Below are positions 1 through 8,425 of a DNA stretch of 64,000 nucleotides, piece after piece. The notes below the pieces were generated by a model. The model was not told where the DNA came from and ran no database searches. It saw nothing but the letters and a program-made list of their open reading frames with translations. Made by a program: the position numbers and the translations under genes. The DNA comes from Lachnospiraceae bacterium (GTDB lineage Bacteria > Bacillota > Clostridia > Lachnospirales > Lachnospiraceae): the NCBI GenBank assembly GCA_902362715.1, contig CABIXN010000002.1:124001-188000 (forward strand), written 5' to 3'. Position 1 is the stretch's first letter; every line of letters begins with the position of its first letter.

Positions 1-341
1 TTACAGACACCTTTAAAAGGGCGGCATATGAATTTATCCGGATTACGGAAGTACCAGCGGGAAATATATCGGAACAGGTCCGGGAGGATGTGTTGCAGAT
101 GCTTGTGGAAGAAGGGACGCTGATGCGGCTGACAGAGGATACTTATACGCTGACTGTTTTGATGGAAGCGGCTGCAGAGCAGATTCAAAATTATGTCCGC
201 AAGGAACATGTCATCACTTTCAGTCAGGTGCGGGATCTGTTTTCTACCAGCAGAAAAAATGCCAAGCTGATACTTGAAGAAACAGACCGCAGAAAAATTA
301 CGAAAAAGGCAGGAGCTGAGACAGAAAGAGTGCCTTATTAA
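1..341 (+). CDS. selB: SelB selenocysteine-specific elongation factor, C-terminal fragment
   Basis: The reading frame is open from the window edge and ends in TAA at 339-341, so only about the last 112 residues are present. They form tandem winged-helix modules, as in the C-terminal domain that binds the SECIS hairpin of selenoprotein mRNAs; the fragment includes the segment ITFSQVRDLFSTSRKNAK. The GTPase part would lie left of the window. The family call rests on the winged-helix pattern together with the selenocysteine tRNA gene starting 79 bases downstream, because selB and selC are often adjacent in Bacillota. Alone, the fragment could be another winged-helix protein, but the context makes SelB by far the best reading. 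Confidence 0.88.
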   Translation, partial: TDTFKRAAYEFIRITEVPAGNISEQVREDVLQMLVEEGTLMRLTEDTYTLTVLMEAAAEQIQNYVRKEHVITFSQVRDLFSTSRKNAKLILEETDRRKITKKAGAETERVPY

Positions 342-420
342 AGGTTTGCAAAGACAGCTTTGTCAGTTGACGAGAACAGGGAAATGTGGAATAATAACTT
401 TTGAGTTTTGTTATTAATAT

Positions 421-518
421 GGCGGTGGGCGGGCAACTGGTGTGCCCCCTGGTCTTCAAAACCTGTGTTGGGCGTTAGGAGCGTCCTGGGTGGGTTCGAT
501 TCCCACACACCGTCGCCA
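421..518 (+). tRNA. selC: Selenocysteine tRNA (tRNA-Sec, anticodon TCA)
   Basis: A 98-base tRNA-like sequence has the features of bacterial tRNA-Sec. The acceptor arm is long (GGCGGTGG paired, with one G-U and one mismatch, to ACACCGTC). The anticodon TCA is at 456-458 in loop CTTCAAA. The variable arm is long (GGGCG/GCGTCC). The T arm is GTGGG-TTCGATT-CCCAC, and CCA is encoded at the 3' end. It lies directly after selB, so the cell decodes some UGA codons as selenocysteine. The likely user is a formate dehydrogenase matured by the neighbouring fdhD product. Confidence 0.96.
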
Positions 519-555
519 AAAATGATACTTTTATCAATGATAAGAGTTTTCAGAT

Positions 556-592
556 ATGTGGGTGCAGCCAAAGGAGCGCACCCACATTTGTT
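556..592 (+). terminator. Hairpin between selC and fdhD, probable weak terminator
   Basis: A perfect 10-bp stem, ATGTGGGTGC (556-565) and GCACCCACAT (578-587), encloses a 12-base loop and is followed by TTGTTAT. It could end selB-selC transcription or set partial read-through into fdhD, whose start is 23 bases on. The T tract is poor. Confidence 0.5.
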
Positions 593-609
593 ATAACAGG
601 AGTGTCTGG

Positions 610-1356
610 ATGAAGAATCTAAGGAAATATACAAAAAATTCAGTAACCAGAGAGGTAATTACATATACAGGAAAAAAACTGGCCAGAGATCAGAAAGATA
701 TCGTGGAGGAGATTCGGCTGGAACTGTTTGTGAATAAAAAGCCTGCAGGCGAGATGATTTGTTCTCCCTGGGAAATACAGGAAGCTGTGACAGGTTATCT
801 GTATATGAAAGAATATGTTCATGATATTGCTGATATTAAAAAGATTCATATAGATCAAAAGGGGCATAGCGTTTTTATTGAAACTGCGGATATACAAAAG
901 GAAGGAACGTCAAATATACTGTCAGCGGATGATAGCAGGAGCCTCTCTGTTTGTGAAATTATGGATTTATCCCAAAAACTGGAGGAAATGTCAGGTTTGT
1001 TTCACAGAACAGGAGGGGTGCATTGTGCAGCTTTTGTAAGAGATACAGAGTTTTTGTCTTATAAAGAGGATGTCAGCCGTCATGTGGCAGTGGATAAAGT
1101 AGTGGGAGATTGTTTGATTCGGGGAATTCCCATGGGAGGGGGGATACTGGTATTCAGCGGCCGGGTACCTGCTGAAATATTAAAAAAGGTGGCGGCTATG
1201 GGATGCATGATGGTTATTGCAAAGTCAGCGCCCACGAATTATTCCTGTGATCTGGCCCAGAAGCTTGGAATTACCCTGATTGGATTTGCCAGAGACAGCG
1301 GATTTAATATTTATTCGCATCCTGAGCGGATATTTGAGGCTGACTGTATAAAATGA
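610..1356 (+). CDS. fdhD: Formate dehydrogenase accessory sulfurtransferase FdhD
   Basis: The product is 248 residues. FdhD passes sulfur from an IscS-type desulfurase to the molybdenum/tungsten bis-MGD cofactor of formate dehydrogenase, an essential activation step. The family's central segment is present (SGLFHRTGGVHCAAF, then VGDCLIRG and the glycine-rich PMGGGILVFSGR), as is the C-terminal APTNYSCDLAQKLGITLIGFARD block. The canonical N-terminal cysteine pair region appears as a single GGVHC cysteine. The ATG at 610 is chosen because AGGAG lies just upstream and an earlier in-frame ATG at 556 falls inside a hairpin. It follows selB-selC, matching the use of selenocysteine in many clostridial formate dehydrogenases. 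No formate dehydrogenase gene is in the window. Confidence 0.93.
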   Translation: MKNLRKYTKNSVTREVITYTGKKLARDQKDIVEEIRLELFVNKKPAGEMICSPWEIQEAVTGYLYMKEYVHDIADIKKIHIDQKGHSVFIETADIQKEGTSNILSADDSRSLSVCEIMDLSQKLEEMSGLFHRTGGVHCAAFVRDTEFLSYKEDVSRHVAVDKVVGDCLIRGIPMGGGILVFSGRVPAEILKKVAAMGCMMVIAKSAPTNYSCDLAQKLGITLIGFARDSGFNIYSHPERIFEADCIK

Positions 1357-1368
1357 AAAAATCAAGAA

Positions 1369-1430
1369 AAAGAACATTTCCATAAATATGGGCTCTTAAT
1401 AATCTCCGATTTATGGGAATGTTCTTTTTT
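1369..1430. terminator. Bidirectional terminator between fdhD and the convergent flavoprotein gene
   Basis: A long stem pairs AAAGAACATT-CCATAAAT with ATTTATGG-AATGTTCTTT (one mismatch), flanked by A-rich sequence on the left and T6 on the right. It can end the fdhD unit and, read from the other strand, the convergent gene ending at 1483. Confidence 0.85.
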
Positions 1431-1482
1431 GATGGACCGGTCAGCGTCAAGTCCCGCAAGAGCGAGACTTGAATCTTGATGA

Positions 1483-2430
1483 TTATACGGCAGGGAATTT
1501 CAGTTCTTTATATTTTCCATAACGTTCCTGAACCACATCCTGATTTTTCATAAAGTCAATTCTTGTGGCAATAATTTCTTCTAGATGTTTATCCCGGCAT
1601 TCATTTACATTTCTGTCCCGGCACAAGCCGTCTTTTGCCAGAACAAATTTCACCTTTCCGTTTTCATCCTTTACAAGATCTCCGCCGGCACCGCAGACTG
1701 CACATTCAAAAGGCCACTGAATGCCGTCCCAGTGGGGCTCTCCTTTAAAAATAAGACCTCCGTGGCAGTTTGGACAAAGACCCTGATTAGGATCGCCAAG
1801 CCAGCCCCGTTCTTCCACCGGTGTCTGGATGGCTTTTATAATATTTTCACCCATTTTGTGAGCCCGCTCTAGCTGCTCTGTGCGAAGCAGAACATTTCCT
1901 GGACGGCCGACTCTGGTGGACATAAACTGGTCCACAACCTGCATGGACTGTGTAAACATAGATGCGGCCATAGTTTCCAGTGTCAGGCCCTGCCAGTCAT
2001 GACAGGACCCCCCTACAGCGATCAGGCCTGCCACACAGTGTGGATCTTCTTTTACCGTTCCGATCTTTAAAAGGAAAGAAAGCTCATAGGCAAGAAAGCG
2101 CTGTGCAAAACGGGTATATACAGAACTTGGCATCAGATCATAGGTTGGTACACCAATAATAACGCCGTTTTGCTGCTGCATAACGTTAATCAGTTTATCT
2201 ACATCGTCTTTTTCTTTTAATACACAGCCTCTGTATTCTCCTTTTCCCATAGCAACATCGCCCATATTCATGGTACAGCATTCACATCCTGTGCATGGAA
2301 GGATATTGTAATCAAACAAATTAATAAGTGTTACTTCGGCTCCCGCCTCCTGACAGGCTAACAAAGCTTCTTTTACTAAAATTTCACTGTTTCCGTTGTG
2401 GCGTCCTGCCACGATACCCATAACTTTCAT
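1483..2430 (-). CDS. NAD(P)H-dependent FMN reductase-like iron-sulfur flavoprotein with C-terminal zinc ribbon
   Basis: The protein has 315 residues. Residues 1-170 are a flavodoxin-fold FMN reductase domain, starting MKVMGIVAGRHNGNSEIL with the phosphate-binding loop. A cysteine motif of the type PCTGCECC follows near residue 47, as in iron-sulfur flavoproteins where these cysteines hold a 4Fe-4S cluster. A C-terminal ribbon has a CPNC pair and a CAVC pair, likely for Zn or Fe. It should be a cytosolic electron-transfer or NAD(P)H:flavin oxidoreductase; the substrate cannot be told. AGGAGG lies 5 bases before the ATG. It is divergent from the LysR gene and is a plausible target of it. Confidence 0.75.
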   Translation of the reverse strand: MKVMGIVAGRHNGNSEILVKEALLACQEAGAEVTLINLFDYNILPCTGCECCTMNMGDVAMGKGEYRGCVLKEKDDVDKLINVMQQQNGVIIGVPTYDLMPSSVYTRFAQRFLAYELSFLLKIGTVKEDPHCVAGLIAVGGSCHDWQGLTLETMAASMFTQSMQVVDQFMSTRVGRPGNVLLRTEQLERAHKMGENIIKAIQTPVEERGWLGDPNQGLCPNCHGGLIFKGEPHWDGIQWPFECAVCGAGGDLVKDENGKVKFVLAKDGLCRDRNVNECRDKHLEEIIATRIDFMKNQDVVQERYGKYKELKFPAV

Positions 2431-2521
2431 AAAAACCTCCTGTATGTATCTTAATAATGTGAATGAATGATTTAAAAAAATGTTAACATTTTAACTTGTG
2501 AGAATCAATTCTGTATGTGGA

Positions 2522-2589
2522 AATTGTGAATGCAATTCCTGTATATATCCATGCCTTTTGGTAATGATAGAATTGCTTTTTGGTAATGA
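2522..2589. promoter_or_regulatory. Divergent intergenic control region with 12-bp direct repeat
   Basis: The region between the flavoprotein and LysR genes holds TTTTGGTAATGA twice (2556-2567 and 2578-2589), 22 bp or about two helical turns apart. Just upstream is an imperfect dyad with AATTG (2522-2526) and CAATT (2533-2537). LysR proteins bind such dyads (T-N11-A type), so this is the likely binding site of the LysR product. Function is inferred. Confidence 0.5.
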
Positions 2590-2635
2590 GACTGATATTA
2601 TGTAATAAAAGTGATGAAAGAAACAGGGGGATTTT

Positions 2636-3532
2636 ATGACGCTTAATCAGATGAAATATTTTATAGCAGTTGCAAGGTGTTTGAGTTTTACAGAGGCTGC
2701 AAAAAGCCTGTTTATTACACAGCCTGCTTTAAGCCGCCAGATTGCAGCTATGGAAGAGGAATTGGGAACTCAGCTGTTTGTAAGAGAGAAAAAAACATTA
2801 AAGCTGACTCCGGGAGGAAGTATTTTGTATAATGGACTTCCGGAGCTGCTCAATACATATGGAGGGCTTATCAGTGAGGCAAGAAATGCCAATCAGGGGT
2901 ATCAGGGAAGGTTAAGAGTAGGATTTCTGGATGTTTATGATATTTCTGAACTGTTTCCTCTAGTACTGGAGTATTTTCAGGAACAGTATCCTAAGATTCA
3001 TCTGACACTGGAAAGATTTTCCTTGGGAATTTTGCCAGATAACTTATATAATAAAAGTCTGGATATAATTTTAACCTATGGTTTTTCGCTGTTTGATAAA
3101 CCGGATCTGGTTACCGTTAATATACAGAAGTATGATTCCTGCATTATGCTCAACAGGAATCATCCCCTGGCTCAAAAGCCTATTTTGAATCTGGAAGATC
3201 TGAAAAATGAACAGTTTGTACAGCTAGACCGGACAATCAGCGAAGAGGGATATCAGTATATTATGAATCTGTGTGGAAAATGTGGTGTATATCCTAATAT
3301 AAAACTGGTAAATAAAATGGAAGATGTGCTTTTGTGGGTGCAGACCGGGAATTGCGTGGCTATAACCACCAACAGAACAATTGAAAAGATGAATCCTCAG
3401 GTGGTAATTCGGGAGATTCCCATAGTTGAGGCAAAAGATCATGATATCACAGTAGCCTGGAGAAAGAAGAACTATAATCCAGCCATTGCTCTGTTTATGG
3501 AGCTGCTGGAGGGACATATAAAAAAAAGATAA
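2636..3532 (+). CDS. LysR-family transcriptional regulator
   Basis: The product is 298 residues. The N-terminal winged helix-turn-helix is classical (LNQMKYFIAVARCLSFTEAA, then LFITQPALSRQIAAMEEELG). Residues from about 90 on form the periplasmic-binding-protein-like effector domain. AGGGGG precedes the ATG. It may control the divergent flavoprotein gene, and it also precedes the ABC importer, from which a terminator separates it. The co-inducer cannot be predicted. Confidence 0.93.
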   Translation: MTLNQMKYFIAVARCLSFTEAAKSLFITQPALSRQIAAMEEELGTQLFVREKKTLKLTPGGSILYNGLPELLNTYGGLISEARNANQGYQGRLRVGFLDVYDISELFPLVLEYFQEQYPKIHLTLERFSLGILPDNLYNKSLDIILTYGFSLFDKPDLVTVNIQKYDSCIMLNRNHPLAQKPILNLEDLKNEQFVQLDRTISEEGYQYIMNLCGKCGVYPNIKLVNKMEDVLLWVQTGNCVAITTNRTIEKMNPQVVIREIPIVEAKDHDITVAWRKKNYNPAIALFMELLEGHIKKR

Positions 3533-3547
3533 GATAAAATGGTCAGG

Positions 3548-3587
3548 GGGACAGAGGAAAGATTTCCAATGTCCCGTTTTATTTTGC
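3548..3587 (+). terminator. Terminator after the LysR gene
   Basis: The stem GGGACA/TGTCCC (3548-3553, 3570-3575) continues inward as GGAAA/TTTCC and is followed by GTTTTATTTT. It separates the LysR unit from the importer operon. Confidence 0.75.
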
Positions 3588-3634
3588 TCTGTATTTTTCG
3601 TTAAATAGGTAGAATGGGAAGTGTTTCTGTTCTG

Positions 3635-3708
3635 GGACATATGTCTTAAAAAAACAGATGAAAAGCACGACACATGGCATATACACAAAATGAAGTGAAT
3701 GGTAAATT
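3635..3708 (+). promoter_or_regulatory. Promoter of the ABC importer operon with paired Crp/Fnr-type operators
   Basis: GGACATATGTCT (3635-3646) and the weaker CGACACATGGCA (3668-3679) have centres exactly 33 bp apart. A candidate -10 box, TAAATT, lies at 3703-3708, which puts the second site at about -41.5 and the first at about -74.5. The same geometry occurs before the operon starting at 8819. This arrangement is typical of activation by a Crp/Fnr-family protein; the candidate is encoded at 18716-19426. Confidence 0.75.
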
Positions 3709-3795
3709 TAGAGTATCAAAAATACAAAAAGGAGAAGAAAAAGTGCCATTTTGAATAGCATGGCAGAAAAAGGGAATTTAGCAAAGGAGGATATA

Positions 3796-4941
3796 ATGAG
3801 CAGAAAAATAAGAAGAGTGATTTGCTGGGGAACAATTGGGGTACTGCTGGTATCGGGATTAAGTGCATGCGGAACAAACAAAGAGGAAAACAATAGTTCC
3901 GGTAGTGTACAGGAAAGTACAGACGATGCAGTAAAATCCAATGGATTAAAATTTGCAGGAGATATTGTAGGACAGGGCAGTGTTGCGCTGGATAATTTTG
4001 TGAATGAACTGGAGTATGATTTTACATCTATGGGGGCTTCTTTTCAGATTTACAACGATAACTTTACTGCGGATACTCAGATGCAAAATGTAGAAACAAT
4101 GGCCTCTAAAGGGTATGATGGGCTGATGATTTATGGATGGAACAATACTTCTTACAAACAGATTTCGGCCACTTGTCAGATGACCAAGGTTCCTTTTGCA
4201 ATGTATGACCAGATATCACGAGATGATGAAACTACAGCAATGCTTAATGAAAATGAATATTACGCCGGTTCAGTAGGAACAGACAGTTATATGTGCGGCG
4301 CGAATGCGGCTTCGGAAATGCTGAAAAATGGAGAAAAGAAGGCGCTAATACTTGGAGGTGCTGTCGGTGATACGATTCATGATAAACGTGTAGAAGGATT
4401 TACAGAAACTTTCAAAGAAGGTGGAGGAGAAATTTTAGGCGCAGGCAGGTGTACAGATCCGTCCGAAGGAACAACGAAGTTCGATGATCTTGTTTCTGCG
4501 AATCCGGATGCACAGGGGGTCTATTGTCTTGCAGGAGATTATTCGGTAGCAGCGATTTCAGCCCTTGGAAATCATGGAGATGTTAATATAGCAGTTTACC
4601 AGTCGGATACAACAAAAGAGACAATTCCTTATATCAAGGACGGAACAATCTCATATGCAGATAGTGGATCTAAAATTGTTATTCCAATTGCCTCTGCATT
4701 GCTTGTAAATTATGCTCAGGGAAATATTATTAAAGATGAAGCTGGGAATGCGCCATATTTTGCTAATGTAGTACCGTTTTCGGTTACAGCAGAGAATGCT
4801 GATCAGTTTTCTGATTTATATCTTACAGGGCATCCGCTGACACCGGATCAGATGAATGAACTTGTAGGGAAAGATGTGACATATAAGGATTTTAAAGAGT
4901 TTATAGAAAATTACAGTTTTGAAACCAGTTTAGAAAAGTAA
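3796..4941 (+). CDS. Sugar ABC transporter substrate-binding lipoprotein
   Basis: The product is 381 residues, begins with a lipoprotein signal peptide (hydrophobic stretch ending LVSGLSACG, lipobox cysteine at about residue 25) and continues as a type I periplasmic-binding-protein fold of the RbsB/LsrB kind. It should capture a sugar or sugar-like ligand outside the membrane for the permeases and ATPase downstream. The ATG at 3796 is preferred over one at 3751 because GGAGG precedes it and the signal peptide then has normal length. The ligand is unknown; the co-regulated enzymes point to a polyol or deoxy-sugar type compound. Confidence 0.88.
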   Translation: MSRKIRRVICWGTIGVLLVSGLSACGTNKEENNSSGSVQESTDDAVKSNGLKFAGDIVGQGSVALDNFVNELEYDFTSMGASFQIYNDNFTADTQMQNVETMASKGYDGLMIYGWNNTSYKQISATCQMTKVPFAMYDQISRDDETTAMLNENEYYAGSVGTDSYMCGANAASEMLKNGEKKALILGGAVGDTIHDKRVEGFTETFKEGGGEILGAGRCTDPSEGTTKFDDLVSANPDAQGVYCLAGDYSVAAISALGNHGDVNIAVYQSDTTKETIPYIKDGTISYADSGSKIVIPIASALLVNYAQGNIIKDEAGNAPYFANVVPFSVTAENADQFSDLYLTGHPLTPDQMNELVGKDVTYKDFKEFIENYSFETSLEK

Positions 4942-4951
4942 AAAAATAGTG

Positions 4952-4986
4952 AATATGCCCGGTCAGTGAAAGTGCCCGGGCATATT
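4952..4986 (+). terminator. Intercistronic hairpin between binding-protein and permease genes
   Basis: A perfect 11-bp stem, AATATGCCCGG (4952-4962) with CCGGGCATATT (4976-4986), has a 13-base loop and only a short T tract. Such hairpins after binding-protein genes in ABC operons stabilise upstream mRNA or cause partial termination, so that more binding protein than permease is made. Confidence 0.7.
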
Positions 4987-5004
4987 TTAAAATGGGGTGA
5001 TTTT

Positions 5005-5961
5005 ATGACGGATAATAAGAAAGGTCATATCCAGACAATTGTGATAACAGCGGCAATTATAGCAGTTTGTATTATTTTTAACTATGCTGTTTCGGGAAAA
5101 TTTTTAACTGGAAATAATATAAAGACATTAATTTCCCATGCAATTATTCCGTGTTTTATGGCCTGGGCGTTATGTTTTGTGTTTGCATGTGACTTTACGG
5201 ATATGTCTCTGGGAGCGGTTGTGATACTTGCTGCAAATATGTCGGGTTTTCTGGGTGAAACCAAACTTGGGTATTTTGGAATTATAATTGGAGCGGTTGG
5301 TGTGTCCATGGCCTTGATGGTTTTTAATTTTTTTCTATTTGCAAAATCAAAAATTCCTTCCTGGGTGGCCAGTATTGGTATGGTAATGGTTTATGAGGCG
5401 ATTGCAATTTTTTATTCTAATCACCAGCTGACAAGTGGAAAAACCATTGCACAATTAAGTGAACCTATGCGGGGGCTTGCTAAAGCACCGGCTATCTATG
5501 TGGTATTTGGAATAGGATTTGCTTTAGCATATCTTATATATAACAGGACAACCATCGGACTGAAAGTAAGAGCTTTGGGAAGCGGACAAAAGATTGCAGA
5601 GGCGATGGGAATTGATACTGTAAAGACAATTATTACAGTTGGAATCATCTGTGGGATATTTGTAGGATGCTCTGCGTTTCTTAATGAAAGCTACAGTGCC
5701 CGTATCAGTGTAAAGACAGGACTGACCAGTATGACAATGATATTTCAGCCTATTGCATCTGTTATGCTTGCCCAGGTGTTAAAAGCTAAGATAAATATCA
5801 TTATAGGAATTCCTATTTGTGCGCTGCTTGTATATGGAATTTTCAATATGCTGACTATTGCAGGTGTGCCTTCCGGAACGCTCCAGGAAGCCGTACTGGG
5901 ATTGATTGTAATTGCTTTTGGTATTCTGGCTCAGAGAAAACAGAAAAAGGTGGTGAAATAA
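5005..5961 (+). CDS. Sugar ABC transporter permease (RbsC/LsrC type)
   Basis: The 318-residue, highly hydrophobic protein has about 8-10 membrane segments and belongs to the BPD_transp_2 family. Typical blocks are CDFTDMSLGAVVILAANMSG near residue 60 and NRTTIGLKVRALGSGQKIAEAMGID, the cytoplasmic coupling loop that contacts the ATPase. The ATG at 5005 follows GGGGTGA; an in-frame ATG at 4966 lies inside the intercistronic hairpin. Its stop overlaps the ATPase start by one base, showing tight coupling. It forms a heterodimeric channel with the second permease gene. Confidence 0.9.
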   Translation: MTDNKKGHIQTIVITAAIIAVCIIFNYAVSGKFLTGNNIKTLISHAIIPCFMAWALCFVFACDFTDMSLGAVVILAANMSGFLGETKLGYFGIIIGAVGVSMALMVFNFFLFAKSKIPSWVASIGMVMVYEAIAIFYSNHQLTSGKTIAQLSEPMRGLAKAPAIYVVFGIGFALAYLIYNRTTIGLKVRALGSGQKIAEAMGIDTVKTIITVGIICGIFVGCSAFLNESYSARISVKTGLTSMTMIFQPIASVMLAQVLKAKINIIIGIPICALLVYGIFNMLTIAGVPSGTLQEAVLGLIVIAFGILAQRKQKKVVK

Positions 5962-7460
5962 TGAATCATATTTTAGAAGTAAAAGGACTTTGTAAATATT
6001 TTGGATCCACTATTGCGAATAAGAATATTGATTTTACTTTAAAACGAGGTGAAATAAGAGGGCTGGCAGGAGAGAATGGTTCCGGAAAATCAACACTGTT
6101 GCAACAGATTGCGGGTATTTATCTGAAAGATGAAGGAAGGATGATATTAAATGGGAAGGAATATGATCCTCAAAACCCTCTTGATGCAAAAAACAATAAA
6201 ATTGGAATTGTGGTGCAGGAACTTGGAGTGTTAAATACACTTCCTGCGGGGGTTAATGTCTTTGCCGGAAACTGGAAACAATTTTCAAGGTTTGGAATTA
6301 TTAATATGAAAAAAATGTATCAAAAGGCCAATGATATATTTGAAACGTATGGACTGATGAAGATTCCGTTAAATGCAGACTGCGCTGAAATGTCCATTGA
6401 ATCCAGAAAAATGCTGGAACTGGCAAGAGCATTGTCAGGAAATCCGGATATTTTAATTCTGGATGAGGTGACTCAGTCTCTTTCACAAAATAACCGGGAA
6501 ATGTTATATCAATTGATTGCGCGTCTTCAGAAAGAAGGAAAAACTATTGTTATCATCACCCATGATTTAGAGGAAATGCTGGAAATTTGTGACAATATTA
6601 CAGTGCTTCGGGATGGGGAAGTGATTACTACAAAAGCCTGCAGTGAACTGGATACGGATGAAATCAAACGGCTGATGGTTGGACGCCAGGTAAATTCTGC
6701 TTATTACAGGGAAGATGCTGTTGCAGATTATAAGGAAGAAGTAGTTTTGCAGGCAGAGCATGTTAATGTGCCTTATACACTAAATGATATATCTTTTGAA
6801 CTTCATAGAGGTGAGATTTTAGGCTTTTGCGGACTGAGTGATTCGGGTATTCATGAGATTGGAACGGCTGTGTTTGGGTTGTCGCATGACAGGACTGGAA
6901 GTGTAACCTTAACAGAGGGAAATATTTTGATTAAGAATGAGTTGATTGCGGGGAAAAATGGTATGGCGTATGTGCCTAAGGATCGGGATGGCTCTGCCCT
7001 GATGATAAAAGACAGTATCTTAAATAATTTTGTACTGCCGTCCACTACAGAACTGCAAGGAAAGTGTATGTATTTAAGTCCGGCTAAGTTAAAACGTTTT
7101 GCACAAAATGGCGTGGAAGAATTTAATGTGAAGTGTAACGGTATATATCAGAAGATGCAGGATTTATCAGGAGGGAATAAGCAGAAAGTAAATCTGGGGA
7201 GATGGCTGCTAAAAGATTTGAATGTATTGGTTTTAGACTGTCCTACAAGAGGGGTAGATGTCAGTGTAAAAGCTTATATTTATCATGTTATGAGCGAGGT
7301 AAAGAAAAAAGGACTGTCCATGATATTAATTTCAGATGAATTACCGGAATTGCTGGGAATGGCAGACCGGCTTATTGTAATGAAGGATGGCTGTATAAAA
7401 GGGGAATTTATACGCGGTAATAATTTTACCCAGGAAGCTTTGATTGAGGTGATGGTGTGA
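5961..7460 (+). CDS. Sugar ABC transporter ATP-binding protein, two ABC domains (RbsA/LsrA type)
   Basis: The product is 499 residues with two nucleotide-binding domains. The first has a canonical Walker A (GENGSGKST) and Walker B (ILILDEVT) but a degenerate signature (MSIES). The second has no proper Walker A (GLSDSGIHE), a canonical signature (LSGGNKQKV), and a Walker B whose catalytic glutamate is replaced by cysteine (VLDCPTRGVD). One composite ATP site should therefore be active (domain 1 Walker A with domain 2 signature) and the other inactive. Asymmetry is normal in the RbsA class, but the Glu-to-Cys change is more extreme than usual. It starts at an ATG overlapping the permease stop. 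Confidence 0.92.
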   Translation: MNHILEVKGLCKYFGSTIANKNIDFTLKRGEIRGLAGENGSGKSTLLQQIAGIYLKDEGRMILNGKEYDPQNPLDAKNNKIGIVVQELGVLNTLPAGVNVFAGNWKQFSRFGIINMKKMYQKANDIFETYGLMKIPLNADCAEMSIESRKMLELARALSGNPDILILDEVTQSLSQNNREMLYQLIARLQKEGKTIVIITHDLEEMLEICDNITVLRDGEVITTKACSELDTDEIKRLMVGRQVNSAYYREDAVADYKEEVVLQAEHVNVPYTLNDISFELHRGEILGFCGLSDSGIHEIGTAVFGLSHDRTGSVTLTEGNILIKNELIAGKNGMAYVPKDRDGSALMIKDSILNNFVLPSTTELQGKCMYLSPAKLKRFAQNGVEEFNVKCNGIYQKMQDLSGGNKQKVNLGRWLLKDLNVLVLDCPTRGVDVSVKAYIYHVMSEVKKKGLSMILISDELPELLGMADRLIVMKDGCIKGEFIRGNNFTQEALIEVMV

Positions 7461-8425
7461 TGAAGCAGAAAATTGATATGAATAAAGCGGTACCGTTTAT
7501 ATCTTTGGGAGTCATTCTTATTGTTTTTGCTATTTTGACGGGCGGAAATATGTTTTCTCCTTTTAATCTCAGAACACTGCTGGATCAGACAGTGATTTTA
7601 TTAGTGCTTTGCAGCGGAGCAATTTTTGTGGTGGCGCTGGGCTGTTGTGATTTATCAGTAGGTGTTGTAAGCGGTATGTGCGCAGTCGTAAGTGATATTG
7701 TATTTATGGTTACAGGAAATGTTTTTCTGATGGTTATTACTGCCATTGGAATAGGAATAGGATTTGGAGCGCTAAATGGTGTGATAAATGCAAAATTTAA
7801 AGTGCCTTCGTTTATGGAAACGCTGGCATTGCTGATAGGTTTGCGCGGCATCATTAATTTTATTCAGAGTAAGGTAGGTGTCACTCATGCAGGTGACGCG
7901 ATCCTAATGCTGCAGAAACAGTATATAAAGATTCCCTTGCTGATATTGATTTTAGCTGTTTCCTGGTTTTTACTGGAACGTACTTCTTTTGGAAGAAATG
8001 CCAGAGCAGTTGGTGAAAATGAGATACTGGCAAAGTATGTGGGAAAGCCGGTAGACAGGGTAAAAATCTTTTGTTTTATGTTGTCAGGCCTGACCGCAGC
8101 CATAGCTGGATTTTTCATTATTGCAAGAAGCGGAGGGACAAGTACTACCATGGGAACCATGTATGAGATGAAAACCCTGATTGCTATTTATGTGGGAGGC
8201 GTACTTGTCAGGGGTGGTTCTACAGCATCTGCTTATAAAATGATAATTGGATGTTTTGTATTTATGATTATAGAAAATGGTCTGAAGATTATGGGATTTG
8301 GCTCCAGTGAAATTTCAGAATTGGTGGAAGGGATTTTATTAATGGTAATTTTGTTTATTACTATCCATGCAGAGAATCGAACTGTAAAAATAAAGAAAAA
8401 GACGACAGCAATATTGATAGAATAA
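7460..8425 (+). CDS. Sugar ABC transporter permease (RbsC/LsrD type)
   Basis: The 321-residue polytopic BPD_transp_2 permease is the second of the operon. It shows GCCDLSVGVVSGMCAVVSD and the coupling loop ERTSFGRNARAVGENEILAKYVG. The ATG at 7460 overlaps the ATPase stop by one base, as at the previous junction; a GTG three bases earlier is possible. Two different permeases with one double ATPase resemble the Lsr (AI-2) importer more than the ribose importer, which has a single permease gene. The closing KIKKKTTAILIE tail is cytosolic and charged. Confidence 0.9.
   Translation: MKQKIDMNKAVPFISLGVILIVFAILTGGNMFSPFNLRTLLDQTVILLVLCSGAIFVVALGCCDLSVGVVSGMCAVVSDIVFMVTGNVFLMVITAIGIGIGFGALNGVINAKFKVPSFMETLALLIGLRGIINFIQSKVGVTHAGDAILMLQKQYIKIPLLILILAVSWFLLERTSFGRNARAVGENEILAKYVGKPVDRVKIFCFMLSGLTAAIAGFFIIARSGGTSTTMGTMYEMKTLIAIYVGGVLVRGGSTASAYKMIIGCFVFMIIENGLKIMGFGSSEISELVEGILLMVILFITIHAENRTVKIKKKTTAILIE

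Noticed and set aside
338..634. Minus-strand frame over the selenocysteine tRNA
   Set aside because: It covers a tRNA gene and has no protein-family likeness or ribosome site.
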